Below are positions 25,871 to 34,477 of a stretch of DNA of 64,000 nt, piece after piece. Numbering within the stretch: position 1 is the stretch's first letter; each line of letters starts with the position of its first letter. The position numbers and the translations under genes are program-made. The notes beneath the pieces were generated by a model that saw only the letters and a program-made list of their open reading frames with translations, did not search any database and was not told the origin of the DNA. This DNA is from G942493375 sp942493375 (GTDB taxonomy: Bacteria; Armatimonadota; UBA5829). The stretch covers positions 6,324,001 through 6,388,000 of the forward strand of contig OW818698.1 in NCBI GenBank assembly GCA_942493375.1. The letters are read 5' to 3'.

Positions 25871-28726
25871 TTATTCTACTCTAGATAAACTCACCGGACC
25901 AAACATACCAGCGAGCAAGTGGGCTGCGCGAGTGCGGTTAGCTGGGCTGTTGGTTACTTCGATCTCCAAGATATGGGTTCCGGATGTGAGATTTGTTAAT
26001 AGGCATTCGTATGGCTGCCAGGCCATTGAGGCTATTTCCTGACCATCGATACATACTTTGGCTATGTCTTCTACTCTGCCTAACTGCAGTAACCATTCTC
26101 CGGGTTGTGGGATCTCTATGCTCTTGCGATAGATTGCTGATCCTGAGTAGGTCGGGTAACCCAATGTTGACCAGTCCTGAAGATTGCCACATTCAATCTC
26201 CCCGTTTGATGTTTCCAGGTACGGTGATGACAGATGGCCATATCTGTATTCACATTTGAAGTCACTCATCAGATACATCACTTCATGGATACCGTGTGTG
26301 ATTCCTGATGTTTCGATACGGATGTTGTTGAGGGTGGGGGTGGAACCACCCAGCAGTGCGTGTCCGATTTCAGCTTTGAGGTCAAAGCAGTCAAAAATGC
26401 CTGCGGGTTGTATATCTTTGATCTCGACATCGTTGACATACAGTTTCCAATCACCCGTGATAGCGCTTTGGTCAAAGACTATTTGTGTATCGGATGGTTT
26501 GCCCGTAAGGAAGAAGCGGCAGGTGTATATGTAGTGTCCATCTTTTCCGAGAGTGTGGTCGAGTTCTCTATTCATTAAATTGAAACCTGTTGGAATGACG
26601 GGGTATGTTATGTTTGCCAGGTCTTGGCTCTCAATGGCGTGCCAGAAATTTAATGGAATGGTGTTCTTGTCGAATTTGCACGTCCAATTGTTAGACTCAT
26701 CCATTCTGAACGTTGGTTTCGGCTGCGAGGATGGTTTTGTGTTCGGTTGCAGCATCAGACTGCCTTTTTCCGGGATTGAGACTTCAATTCCGTCGAGAAG
26801 TCCATTAAATGATTTTTCAGAGCGGTTGAACAGGAACGTTAAAGGCCCGTCGTCGCGCAATCTCTTCAATACGAATACATCCTGAGAACCATTGCCGGTC
26901 AATTTCGGGCCAGGAAGATTACAAGCAGAAACTTTGTCAGGTGTTTCCACATAGTGCATTCCCGTAATATCAAGCGTGTGTCCACAATCTTCGGGATCTT
27001 TACCGAGGACCCGGGGAATACAACCTACTACATAGACCTTTGGTCCTGATTGGGCGAGTTTTATCAAAGACTCAGCCGCGTTAGGATCAATATAGCGTAT
27101 GTAAGGCAGGACAATGTGCTTGTAGTCCTCAGGTGTTGTGAGTTTTCCAGCTTTAGATGTCTGTTCAACAAGGGTGATCTCGTCAATGAAGTCAAAGTCT
27201 TTTTGATTGCTGAGGAGCAAGTCTACAAGCTCATGTATCGGCTTTTCATCTGCCAGATGGTACCAGTTATAGCTCGGGTCTGCCTGGCAGTAGAGGCTGG
27301 TGGATGGATAGAGCATCGCTATCTCGCAGATGTGTTTTCCTCCTGTAAGAGCTTCACACGTTTCGGCTAGATAATTGGTCAGGAGTGGGAAGTGTTTCCA
27401 TTCGCTGTGATGGTAACTGAGTGATGGTGGAACTTCGTCTTTGCGGGGGCCATCCAGGGAGTAACTGGCTCCGTGCAGCATAAACGCATTGGCACCCATC
27501 ACCATCTGGAAGTCCAGCATAAATTTCATGTCCCGGAGTCTTGCTTCATCTCCGATAACTGCAAGGGCATCGCTGCCAGCTTGTCTTTTACCGAACAGAT
27601 GGGCCGCTGAGGAGACTACTTTAACTCCGGTTGCATATGAGGATGCATCAGGCCACGCGCAGGCGGCTCCGAGTGGGTCGCAGCAGGGGACGTGCATCTC
27701 CTTGCAGCACCTGAGTTCGTTTGGCCAGTAGACCGAAGTCAGACTGATCCATTCCGTGCGTGTAAGGTGGCCGGTGAACTCGATTTTGTGGTCAGAACAC
27801 CAGTCAGCCAGCTGCTTTAAGTAGGCAGCAACCATTAATCTATGTTGTGTGAGTCTGTAATGATGGCGAATGGTCGCGCTGCGTTCGTCTATTATCAGAG
27901 CCAGATGCGGCATATAAGGGATCAGACTGTATCCGTGCTCCGATTCAAACTCCCGCGCAAATGCCGGAGTCCAGGGGTGTGTCATACCACCGGGGCTTGG
28001 TTCGTCAGTGAATGATGTATCGATTACATTACCAAAGAGTTCGGAATAACGCTGGTAATATGGTTCATAACCGAACTTAATAAATCTCCATATAGTCTCG
28101 GGATTCAAGATATCCGGAGCATTGTTGGGTGTGGGTTTTACAATCGCGGCTATTATTGTATATTCACCCGGGGTATCCGGAGTCCAGATTACTGCGTGTT
28201 TGTTATCGTTAAATGATGTCCTCCAGTGAGGATTGCCTACAAAGTTGATCTGAGGAGAATATGCTGCATGGCTTATGGCTCTCGGTCCCCACTCCTGACG
28301 ACGTGTCCCGCAGGAGTTAGAGATGTCCGTGATCTTTCCACTTTCAGATACAGCCCAGGCTCCCATGAACATCCCGGAATCAAAATCTGCCTCAAATGGC
28401 CCATAGCCTGTGTGTTTGCTCTGATAGAACTCCAGAGAACCTGCAATCAACGCCGGATCGCTCCAGACCACTCTCCCTCCGGCATGACCGCTGGGGAAAT
28501 AGTCTTCATCCCAGATACAGTATTTTAGGCCATTGGCTTTGCATTCACCAAGGATGGCATCCACAGCATCCCACCAACCATCAGACATAAAAGGAGTCAA
28601 AAGCCCAGCCCGGGCATGCCCTGCAATTGTTTGATAACCAGCCTCCGCCATACCTCGAGTCTGGCTTGCGACCTCTGTGGGAACTAGTCTGTGATTTAAG
28701 AAAAACTGGATGCTTACTGGGTTCAT
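25871..28726 (-). CDS. Large glycoside hydrolase, GH106 (alpha-L-rhamnosidase)-like
   Basis: 951 aa, ATG at 28726 behind GGAG. The N-terminal half looks like a TIM-barrel glycosidase: a FFLNHRLVPTEV start, CIWDEDYFPSGHAGG near residue 90, SFTDEPSPGG and EFTGHLTRTEW. The middle has an alpha/beta region (SPKVYVVGCIPRVLG-like). The C-terminal 250 residues hold a galactose-binding-like beta-sandwich (VCIDGQEIASMAWQPYECLLT). This layout resembles GH106 and related uncharacterised families; substrate is not determinable. There is no signal peptide, so it is probably cytoplasmic. It is transcribed alone. Confidence 0.7.
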   Translation of the reverse strand: MNPVSIQFFLNHRLVPTEVASQTRGMAEAGYQTIAGHARAGLLTPFMSDGWWDAVDAILGECKANGLKYCIWDEDYFPSGHAGGRVVWSDPALIAGSLEFYQSKHTGYGPFEADFDSGMFMGAWAVSESGKITDISNSCGTRRQEWGPRAISHAAYSPQINFVGNPHWRTSFNDNKHAVIWTPDTPGEYTIIAAIVKPTPNNAPDILNPETIWRFIKFGYEPYYQRYSELFGNVIDTSFTDEPSPGGMTHPWTPAFAREFESEHGYSLIPYMPHLALIIDERSATIRHHYRLTQHRLMVAAYLKQLADWCSDHKIEFTGHLTRTEWISLTSVYWPNELRCCKEMHVPCCDPLGAACAWPDASSYATGVKVVSSAAHLFGKRQAGSDALAVIGDEARLRDMKFMLDFQMVMGANAFMLHGASYSLDGPRKDEVPPSLSYHHSEWKHFPLLTNYLAETCEALTGGKHICEIAMLYPSTSLYCQADPSYNWYHLADEKPIHELVDLLLSNQKDFDFIDEITLVEQTSKAGKLTTPEDYKHIVLPYIRYIDPNAAESLIKLAQSGPKVYVVGCIPRVLGKDPEDCGHTLDITGMHYVETPDKVSACNLPGPKLTGNGSQDVFVLKRLRDDGPLTFLFNRSEKSFNGLLDGIEVSIPEKGSLMLQPNTKPSSQPKPTFRMDESNNWTCKFDKNTIPLNFWHAIESQDLANITYPVIPTGFNLMNRELDHTLGKDGHYIYTCRFFLTGKPSDTQIVFDQSAITGDWKLYVNDVEIKDIQPAGIFDCFDLKAEIGHALLGGSTPTLNNIRIETSGITHGIHEVMYLMSDFKCEYRYGHLSSPYLETSNGEIECGNLQDWSTLGYPTYSGSAIYRKSIEIPQPGEWLLQLGRVEDIAKVCIDGQEIASMAWQPYECLLTNLTSGTHILEIEVTNSPANRTRAAHLLAGMFGPVSLSRVE

Positions 28727-29228
28727 AATGGCTCCAATCTAGTTAATAATTCTTCTGTAGTATTTCCATGCAACGAAGGCGGTTTCCTTCAATGGGAAAT
28801 GAAAGAGTAGGGGACAGTAAAGCAGATGAGTGATTTTACTGCTGATTCAGAAATCGGATACACAAGGAATATATTTTCCTGTTGTGTAACAAAAATCTAC
28901 CAAACATCGTCATATTGCATGGTATACTTCAATATGTGAATTGCTGAAAGGAGGTAGTAAATCAATTTATTCATCTGGACAATCTGTGTTATTCGTAGAT
29001 GTAAAACTTTTGTTATGAGCTAAAGCGAAATGTCGAATAGAACGGGTGAATCAAGAGGCTCACATTGTTCAGTTAGCATAGCCTTGGCCGGGCTGTGGCT
29101 TGCGGTAGTTTAGCGTGCTGCGAACAATGTGGTGTATTACCAATACTCCAAATAATATGGCAAAGGATGGGTATACTCTTGGTTATTACAAATGACACTA
29201 ATAAGCGAACTCTGTTTGTGACTAAAAT
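28727..29228. other. 500-base intergenic region with inverted repeat
   Basis: No gene is visible. A 10-bp perfect inverted repeat (29061-29070 with 29122-29131) encloses a 7-bp hairpin (29078-29084 with 29091-29097), a branched RNA-like layout upstream of the transglutaminase-like gene. A strong Shine-Dalgarno-like AAAGGAGGT at 28947-28955 has no start codon behind it. Confidence 0.4.
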
Positions 29229-31418
29229 GTGTACGGGGGGGGTAGAAACCGTAACCTTGCACGAGTTGTTTGGACAAGTCTGTCTGTATTTCTGTTGATG
29301 ACTGTATGTTTATACTGTACTGCTTCAGACTGGAGAACAACTCCTACGTCAAGCACTGAATCTAACATCAACCACACTGTCAGCACCTCAGGTATTGTAA
29401 AATGGCTTGGGGTTGCATTATTGACAGCTACGGCGTCTGATGTAGATTATTACTCCAATGATAACTGGTCTACATACAGCACAAGTAAAGATACTCTTAC
29501 TTACTCATGGAATACAGGAGGTATGGGAACTCCTGGAAACCCCACCGGATTTTACACCGGTGTCCCCAACATACAAAATCCTGGCGAATATACTATTACC
29601 TCTATAGTTACCGATACAGGTACCGTTGTAAGCCCAAATACAGGAAATAGGCACGAAGGACCACACAGTGCAACAGCAACTTGTGTTGTAGTCCGTGCTG
29701 ATGTGTATACAAGCCTCTCTGATACAGGACAAAGTAATGATCCGGAAAACACTTTACCGGGGAAGACAATTACCATATTTCCTGATAATCCCACCTTGCT
29801 TGCAGTACCTATCAGTTATACACCTAATTCCTCACTTTTAGATGGATGTGTGGTCCGGTTACTTGGGAGCGGTGGTATCAGAGTATGGGCAGATGAGAAT
29901 CGTAACGTCCCAATTCAAATTACTGGAATGCCACCTAGTGGTGATGGTTCCAATACATGGACTATTAATTCCTCCGGTGGCTCCACTATGCCAGGAACCG
30001 TTTATGTGGAAGGTTCAGCCACTGGTTCAGCCACGCTTGAATTAGTATTCTACAGGGTAATGAGCGGCACCGAATACGAGATTACTCGCGATGCTGTTAA
30101 GTTTACGATTGTGGATAATACTCCTCCAACAATCAGCATTGCAAAACCCGCTGTTGATTATGAATATGTAACTGGGACAGCTTTCATCAAAGCCTATATA
30201 ACCGATACATCGGGCATTTCTACTGCAAAAGTATATGTCGATGGGACATATAAAGGCAATATGACCTATGAAAACGATTACTGGAGATATGACTGGAATA
30301 CCACGGGTACAACAAAAGGCAATCACACAATCAGAATAGATGCCCAGGATGCCTCGACATCGCACAATCAATCAAGCGCAACTCGATATGTCTATTGTCA
30401 CCCGGTAGTTTCTCTGGATCAGATATCATTCCAGGATGATCACACACTCTGGGAACCTGACGCCGACATTGAGATACAGGAACCACAATGGGCAGTCACT
30501 GGTCCAATAAGAAGACCATTTGCATACACTGTAGGAAGCCAGATGACAGCGAACGTAAAGCTTATATCGGATGATGTGAATGGTTCTGCAAATATACGAT
30601 ATACAGTAAATGGCTCTTGGAAGAAAACCGGTGGAACTGTTGTAGATACTTATTCTGCAGATATAAATACAAGCGGAAGTTTTCCTTGTTGGTTGGCACA
30701 CTATCCGACAGCCCTGGATAAGGTAATGGATTATACAATGGACCAAAGCTACTCAATCTATGTGAGGAAGAGTAGCAATAGCGATTGGTGCAACGCCGGT
30801 TCTGCCAATGTCACACATCCACAGGTGTATTTAACATTTGGTGAACCGATTGGACCTTGGGGTACGCCAATAACACCAAGAGCATGTTGGTATAATGTCT
30901 TGAAGTATGCGTGCGAGTGGATGGAAGAGAGCGGATATCCCAATACAGATGCTGGTCAGTTGAATGCAAGGAAAAGGCTTGCTTATAAAGGATATTGGAG
31001 TAGTGGAAAATACTATTCTAGTTCTTCCCATTGCTTGATAGGAGATAGCATTTTTTGGATGAGTGGTTTCCTCGATGATAATTGGGCTGATTGCCGAGAT
31101 ATGTCGGCCTTTTGGGTAAAACTGTGTAATAGTGTCGGTTTGGATGCTAGAGTAAGACGCATAGATGAGGCATCTGAGCCTGATGAGTTTCTAACCAAGT
31201 CTATTAGTCTTATTGGTAATCAGGGATGGGGTCCTCTCACTTGGAATTTTCATCAAGTTGGAGATAATTCAACCGTTTTCGACCCTTGCATTCAATTGGA
31301 CTATGGCAATGCGCGTGTGGCACAAGATGAAGATATCAACGTTGAATACAAGAACAGTTTGTATGATAGCGGTGATTGGAATTTGCAGAATGCATTTTCA
31401 CTTACGGAGGTATATTAG
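29229..31418 (+). CDS. Secreted protein with Ig-like and transglutaminase-like domains
   Basis: 729 aa from GTG 29229; start uncertain. A basic then hydrophobic N-terminus (RNLARVVWTSLSVFLLMTVCLYC) looks like a signal peptide. Residues about 290-390 resemble an Ig-like fold (STAKVYVDGTYKG...DYWRYDWNTT). Residues about 550-700 look like a transglutaminase-like catalytic domain with Cys622 (ADCRDMSAFW), His675 (WNFHQVG) and Asp685 (VFDPC) as candidate triad. Whether it is a protease, cross-linker or inactive is unknown. Eight G residues lie just after the start, next to an ATG in another frame. The next gene is tightly coupled. Confidence 0.75.
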   Translation: MYGGGRNRNLARVVWTSLSVFLLMTVCLYCTASDWRTTPTSSTESNINHTVSTSGIVKWLGVALLTATASDVDYYSNDNWSTYSTSKDTLTYSWNTGGMGTPGNPTGFYTGVPNIQNPGEYTITSIVTDTGTVVSPNTGNRHEGPHSATATCVVVRADVYTSLSDTGQSNDPENTLPGKTITIFPDNPTLLAVPISYTPNSSLLDGCVVRLLGSGGIRVWADENRNVPIQITGMPPSGDGSNTWTINSSGGSTMPGTVYVEGSATGSATLELVFYRVMSGTEYEITRDAVKFTIVDNTPPTISIAKPAVDYEYVTGTAFIKAYITDTSGISTAKVYVDGTYKGNMTYENDYWRYDWNTTGTTKGNHTIRIDAQDASTSHNQSSATRYVYCHPVVSLDQISFQDDHTLWEPDADIEIQEPQWAVTGPIRRPFAYTVGSQMTANVKLISDDVNGSANIRYTVNGSWKKTGGTVVDTYSADINTSGSFPCWLAHYPTALDKVMDYTMDQSYSIYVRKSSNSDWCNAGSANVTHPQVYLTFGEPIGPWGTPITPRACWYNVLKYACEWMEESGYPNTDAGQLNARKRLAYKGYWSSGKYYSSSSHCLIGDSIFWMSGFLDDNWADCRDMSAFWVKLCNSVGLDARVRRIDEASEPDEFLTKSISLIGNQGWGPLTWNFHQVGDNSTVFDPCIQLDYGNARVAQDEDINVEYKNSLYDSGDWNLQNAFSLTEVY

Positions 31419-31419
31419 A

Positions 31420-32502
31420 ATGTACTCAAATACTAAAATGTTCTTTATGACATTAAGAACGCTTCTGTTTGGAGTCGCATTTTGCGTACTGCTCTTGCTT
31501 CCTACCTTGCTGCTGGCCAGTGATGCTGTCGTATCATCGGAGGCTATTAACACTTTGATCATTGGAGAAAACGATTTACCACCTGATTTAATGTTGGCGA
31601 ATTACACATCTAGTTTATATTATATGCCGTTAAGAACAGAACTAGATGCTTGTTCAGCAGGATTTGCGGAAAGATGGCTGAGTCCACTTAGTGGCCGTAG
31701 TGGAACAATTCCTACTGCGCATCATAGTGTTGAAATCACAATATGTCTTTTTGACTCTAGCAATGAAGCTTTGAAATACACCAGAAAGGTGGCTATGAAC
31801 AATGCAATAGTACCACCTGAAATTAGTGGACAACCACTAATAAATCAATTTGCTGATTATGCATGGTGTCAAGGTAATGCGACGCAATTGGATAAAGATA
31901 GGTCGATCGTTATGACATTTGTTCGATCAAATGTCTTTGTATTACTTCATGTTACTAATAAAGATGGTGTAGACCAAGACATGTTTTATGCACTTGCAAC
32001 CAGAATTGGCGATAAAATCGATATGGCTAGAACTGGAAGACCTTATCCACCAACTGTTCTACCACCATCGGTTAAAGATATGAAAATAGGTATTGAAGAT
32101 GCTTGGAACCTTAGACGTGTAGCAAAAGCTCAGGGTAAAACGACCAATGTGGCCCTAAAGATCGGTAAGAGTACCCCTCGCACATTGATTAGCAGGAAGA
32201 TAGCGTCAGGTAATTACCTTGTGCCTCTATCTTATCTTGCCGGAATAATGGGTACAGAATCTAAGCCCAAAATTTCAGGTCAAAGTGTGTTCGCAAATAT
32301 CGCAGGCAGGAATGTGGTATTCACTAAAGGTAGTTCAAAAGTAAAAGTCGATGGTAAAACTGTCGATATAGGAGCAAGAGTTGAGTTACGGAACAATCAG
32401 GCATTTGTTCCGCTTTCTTTCCTTGAAAAAGGATTGGGAAAACGAATTGCCTGGGGCAAAACAGGAAAAGGCGGTAAAATGCTCATGGCGAAAGTGCAGT
32501 AG
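31420..32502 (+). CDS. Secreted stalk-domain (copper amine oxidase N-like) protein
   Basis: 360 aa from ATG 31420, 9 bases after CGGAGG and 1 base after the upstream stop; the frame extends further upstream but lacks a ribosome site there. Residues about 8-28 form a hydrophobic signal peptide (LLFGVAFCVLLLLPTLLLAS). Residues about 250-360 match the stalk-type copper amine oxidase N-terminal-like repeat (NYLVPLSYLAGIMG, VKVDGKTVDIGARVELRNNQAFVPLSFL), which is non-catalytic and often binds cell wall or carbohydrate. The middle is unrecognised. It is very likely expressed and exported together with the transglutaminase-like protein. Confidence 0.8.
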   Translation: MYSNTKMFFMTLRTLLFGVAFCVLLLLPTLLLASDAVVSSEAINTLIIGENDLPPDLMLANYTSSLYYMPLRTELDACSAGFAERWLSPLSGRSGTIPTAHHSVEITICLFDSSNEALKYTRKVAMNNAIVPPEISGQPLINQFADYAWCQGNATQLDKDRSIVMTFVRSNVFVLLHVTNKDGVDQDMFYALATRIGDKIDMARTGRPYPPTVLPPSVKDMKIGIEDAWNLRRVAKAQGKTTNVALKIGKSTPRTLISRKIASGNYLVPLSYLAGIMGTESKPKISGQSVFANIAGRNVVFTKGSSKVKVDGKTVDIGARVELRNNQAFVPLSFLEKGLGKRIAWGKTGKGGKMLMAKVQ

Positions 32503-32526
32503 TAAAGGGATATCTAGGAGAGGTAT

Positions 32527-32594
32527 CCAACTATAGAAACCGATGCTGGTAGGAATTGATTTAAATTCCTACCAGCAACGGTTTCTATAGTTGG
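32527..32594. terminator. Long hairpin between convergent genes
   Basis: A stem of about 31 bp with one mismatch and a 5-base loop lies 24 bases after the stalk-domain gene and 24 bases before the end of the convergent acetyltransferase gene. AATTTTT follows on the + side. It probably terminates both genes; its length is unusual for a terminator. Confidence 0.7.
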
Positions 32595-32617
32595 CTTTAC
32601 AATTTTTACATATCCTG

Positions 32618-33397
32618 CTACGCCCAGTTTGCTTTAGCATTCTCATCTAATGTAGCCAGCGGGTCTACTAGCAACGCATTTACCAGGAACTTTCTCATTC
32701 CACAAGACTTGATTATTCGCACTGCTGCAGGTCCTACTTGTGCTATGGTCATAATACCTGCGTCAATGAATGGTTGATCGAACTTGTCGTAGTCTCGGCC
32801 GGTGCCCCATTTGTGGAGTCTGGTGTTGTGGAGGGTGACTGGTTCTCCGTTGTGACCTGTGATGGTTATATCCATTGCTTCCTGCTGCAAGACGATCGGG
32901 GCGTCGGAGAGTTCCTCTGCGTGGTGGATGCTGGTGTTGGAGTGCAGCATTGCACCAAGCATGACTATTTTTCCACCGATGGATGCTATTTTGTCGAATG
33001 GAGTCAGGGCTCCGCACGGTCCTGGAGCATTTTCGTGTCCGTCGGTTATCCATTTTGCCAGGCGTCCGAATGCTGTGACGGAATGCGTAGGGTGGAGGCT
33101 TCGGATGCCTCCTGGTCTGGTTCTGGAAGTTTCGGGTATGACACCGATGCAATTGACACACTGAGATGTCCGGACATCGAATACCGGCGGGTTATCTTTG
33201 TTATACTCTGCACCAAAGGTGAATGCGGGGAAGACTGCGGTTCCGGATTCTCCAACACTTTTAATGATTGCTTCGACTACTGTGCTTGCTCCACCATCGA
33301 CGTGTCCGAGTGAGGAGAGTGACGAGTGGAGGATTATGCAGTCTCCTTCGTTAATACCGGCGTTTCGAAGTCCGTCTACTAATTCCTGTAAGTTCAA
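32618..33397 (-). CDS. AAC(3)-family N-acetyltransferase
   Basis: 259 aa, TTG start at 33397 with GGAG upstream. It belongs to the aminoglycoside 3-N-acetyltransferase / YokD family by ILHSSLSSLGHVDGGA, TAVFPAFTFG, RSLHPTHSVTAFGRLA and MLGAMLHSNTSIHHAEE, with a conserved His in HPTHSV. Many chromosomal members do not act on antibiotics, so resistance should not be assumed. Convergent with the stalk-domain gene, alone in its own unit. Confidence 0.85.
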   Translation of the reverse strand: MNLQELVDGLRNAGINEGDCIILHSSLSSLGHVDGGASTVVEAIIKSVGESGTAVFPAFTFGAEYNKDNPPVFDVRTSQCVNCIGVIPETSRTRPGGIRSLHPTHSVTAFGRLAKWITDGHENAPGPCGALTPFDKIASIGGKIVMLGAMLHSNTSIHHAEELSDAPIVLQQEAMDITITGHNGEPVTLHNTRLHKWGTGRDYDKFDQPFIDAGIMTIAQVGPAAVRIIKSCGMRKFLVNALLVDPLATLDENAKANWA

Positions 33398-33442
33398 GTT
33401 ATTGCTCCGTTATGAGTCGATTATTGTTTGTAATGGCAATAA

Positions 33443-33543
33443 TGTCGTCCTGAATGCAGGGATGGCAGGCTGGAAGCCCGCACCACAATTCTGAAAGCAG
33501 ATTCTTCACTGCGTTCAGAATGACATAGTTGTTCAGGATGACA
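33443..33543. repeat. Dispersed palindromic repeat (copy 1)
   Basis: The outer arms TGTCGTCCTGAA and TTCAGGATGACA pair with one G-U, and an inner stem ATTCTGAA/TTCAGAAT lies at 33488-33521. About 28 bases around 33496-33525 recur almost exactly near 61812-61841. Conceptual translations give the HSERSEES-type peptides seen as spurious proteins in many genomes, so this is a widespread class of extragenic repeat. Confidence 0.75.
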
Positions 33544-33547
33544 GAAG

Positions 33548-34096
33548 TTATGACCTGGCGAACTCTCGGTCTGGGGTGGGGAAGACTGGGAGGTAGTCTC
33601 TCCACTCCTCATTTTCAGTAGCTGTTACAAACTTTGTAAGGCTTATGAACGGCACGTATCTTGGTTTGCGCGGTAGCGTCTTTGGGTGCATTCCGGACTG
33701 TGCGGAGCTCTTTCCGCCTTTTTTAGAGTTGCACTTCCGGCAGCAGCACACAAGGTTCTCCCAGCTGGTTGGGCCGTGGCTGTGTTTAGGGACGATGTGG
33801 TCGACTGTCAGGTCAACTCCGCTGTATCCGCAGTACTGGCAGGTGTAATTGTCCCTTGCCAGTATACTTTTGCGTGATAGTTTGAGCTGAGGTCTTGGCC
33901 TGCGCACGTAATTGGTCAGCCGTATTACGGATGGCGATCTGTATGAATGCGATTTGGAGTGTAAGGAGAGATGCCTTTCGTGAATGACCTCTACTTTACC
34001 GCGCAGGACCAAATTTATCGCACGCCTGACGTTGCAGATATTCAGCGGCTCGTAGTCGCTGTTCAGAACAAGAACCTCATAACCCATCTGTGGCAT
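33548..34096 (-). CDS. HNH endonuclease
   Basis: 182 aa from ATG 34096 (a longer open frame to 34243 lacks similarity). The HNH module is clear: CQYCGYSGVDLTVDHIVPKSHG-like segment with YTCQYCG, TVDHIVPKHSHG, ENLVCCCRKCNSKKG, four zinc cysteines and the catalytic histidine in DHI. The N-terminus (VLVLNSDYEPLNICNVRRAINLVLRGK) matches a common family of stand-alone HNH proteins often annotated as McrA-like. Target is unknown. Confidence 0.85.
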   Translation of the reverse strand: MPQMGYEVLVLNSDYEPLNICNVRRAINLVLRGKVEVIHERHLSLHSKSHSYRSPSVIRLTNYVRRPRPQLKLSRKSILARDNYTCQYCGYSGVDLTVDHIVPKHSHGPTSWENLVCCCRKCNSKKGGKSSAQSGMHPKTLPRKPRYVPFISLTKFVTATENEEWRDYLPVFPTPDREFARS

Positions 34097-34477
34097 ACCC
34101 CCGATACACTGTCGCAGATACAAAAAAAGCCCACCACACATAGGGCGTGGCGGGCTTAGACGACAATACGGCACTGGCAGAGCTGTTGGAACTCCAACAC
34201 TCTGAGCGCCCGCTCCCTCATGGCTTTTAGAACAAATAAACATCTACTAAAAATAAAACGCAATATATCCACCCTGATTAAACAGTTGATGTGCTTTGAT
34301 TTATTTATCAGTACACTATTACGGAAATGAGATTTCCTATATTTATTTTATCAACCCATTTTTTATGTGTCAAACCTGCATTTTTGCTAGAAGCGAGAGG
34401 TGCTGTTGAGGGAGGAATTGTATAGCTTCATGGCTAAGCTGGATTGAACAATGACTTCATAAAGGCAGGGTTCAAAT
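34097..34477. other. AT-rich intergenic region
   Basis: No supported gene, RNA or clear promoter. A GTG-initiated 15-codon ORF ending just before the carboxypeptidase gene has a possible ribosome site but no recognisable product. Confidence 0.3.

Noticed and set aside
28947..28955. AAAGGAGGT ribosome-site-like sequence
   Set aside because: No ATG, GTG or TTG with a reasonable open frame follows at a usable distance.
31213..31419. Longer N-terminus for the stalk-domain protein
   Set aside because: It overlaps the upstream gene and lacks a ribosome site; the signal peptide begins just after ATG 31420.
32618..33397. Aminoglycoside resistance gene
   Set aside because: The family assignment is good, but many chromosomal members have other substrates and nothing nearby suggests a resistance cassette.
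33399..33612. Short proteins with HSERSEES and VILNAVKNL peptides
   Set aside because: They are conceptual translations of an extragenic palindromic repeat and are known spurious proteins.
34397..34447. 15-codon leader ORF before the M32 gene
   Set aside because: Only a weak ribosome site and no similarity; too short to support.
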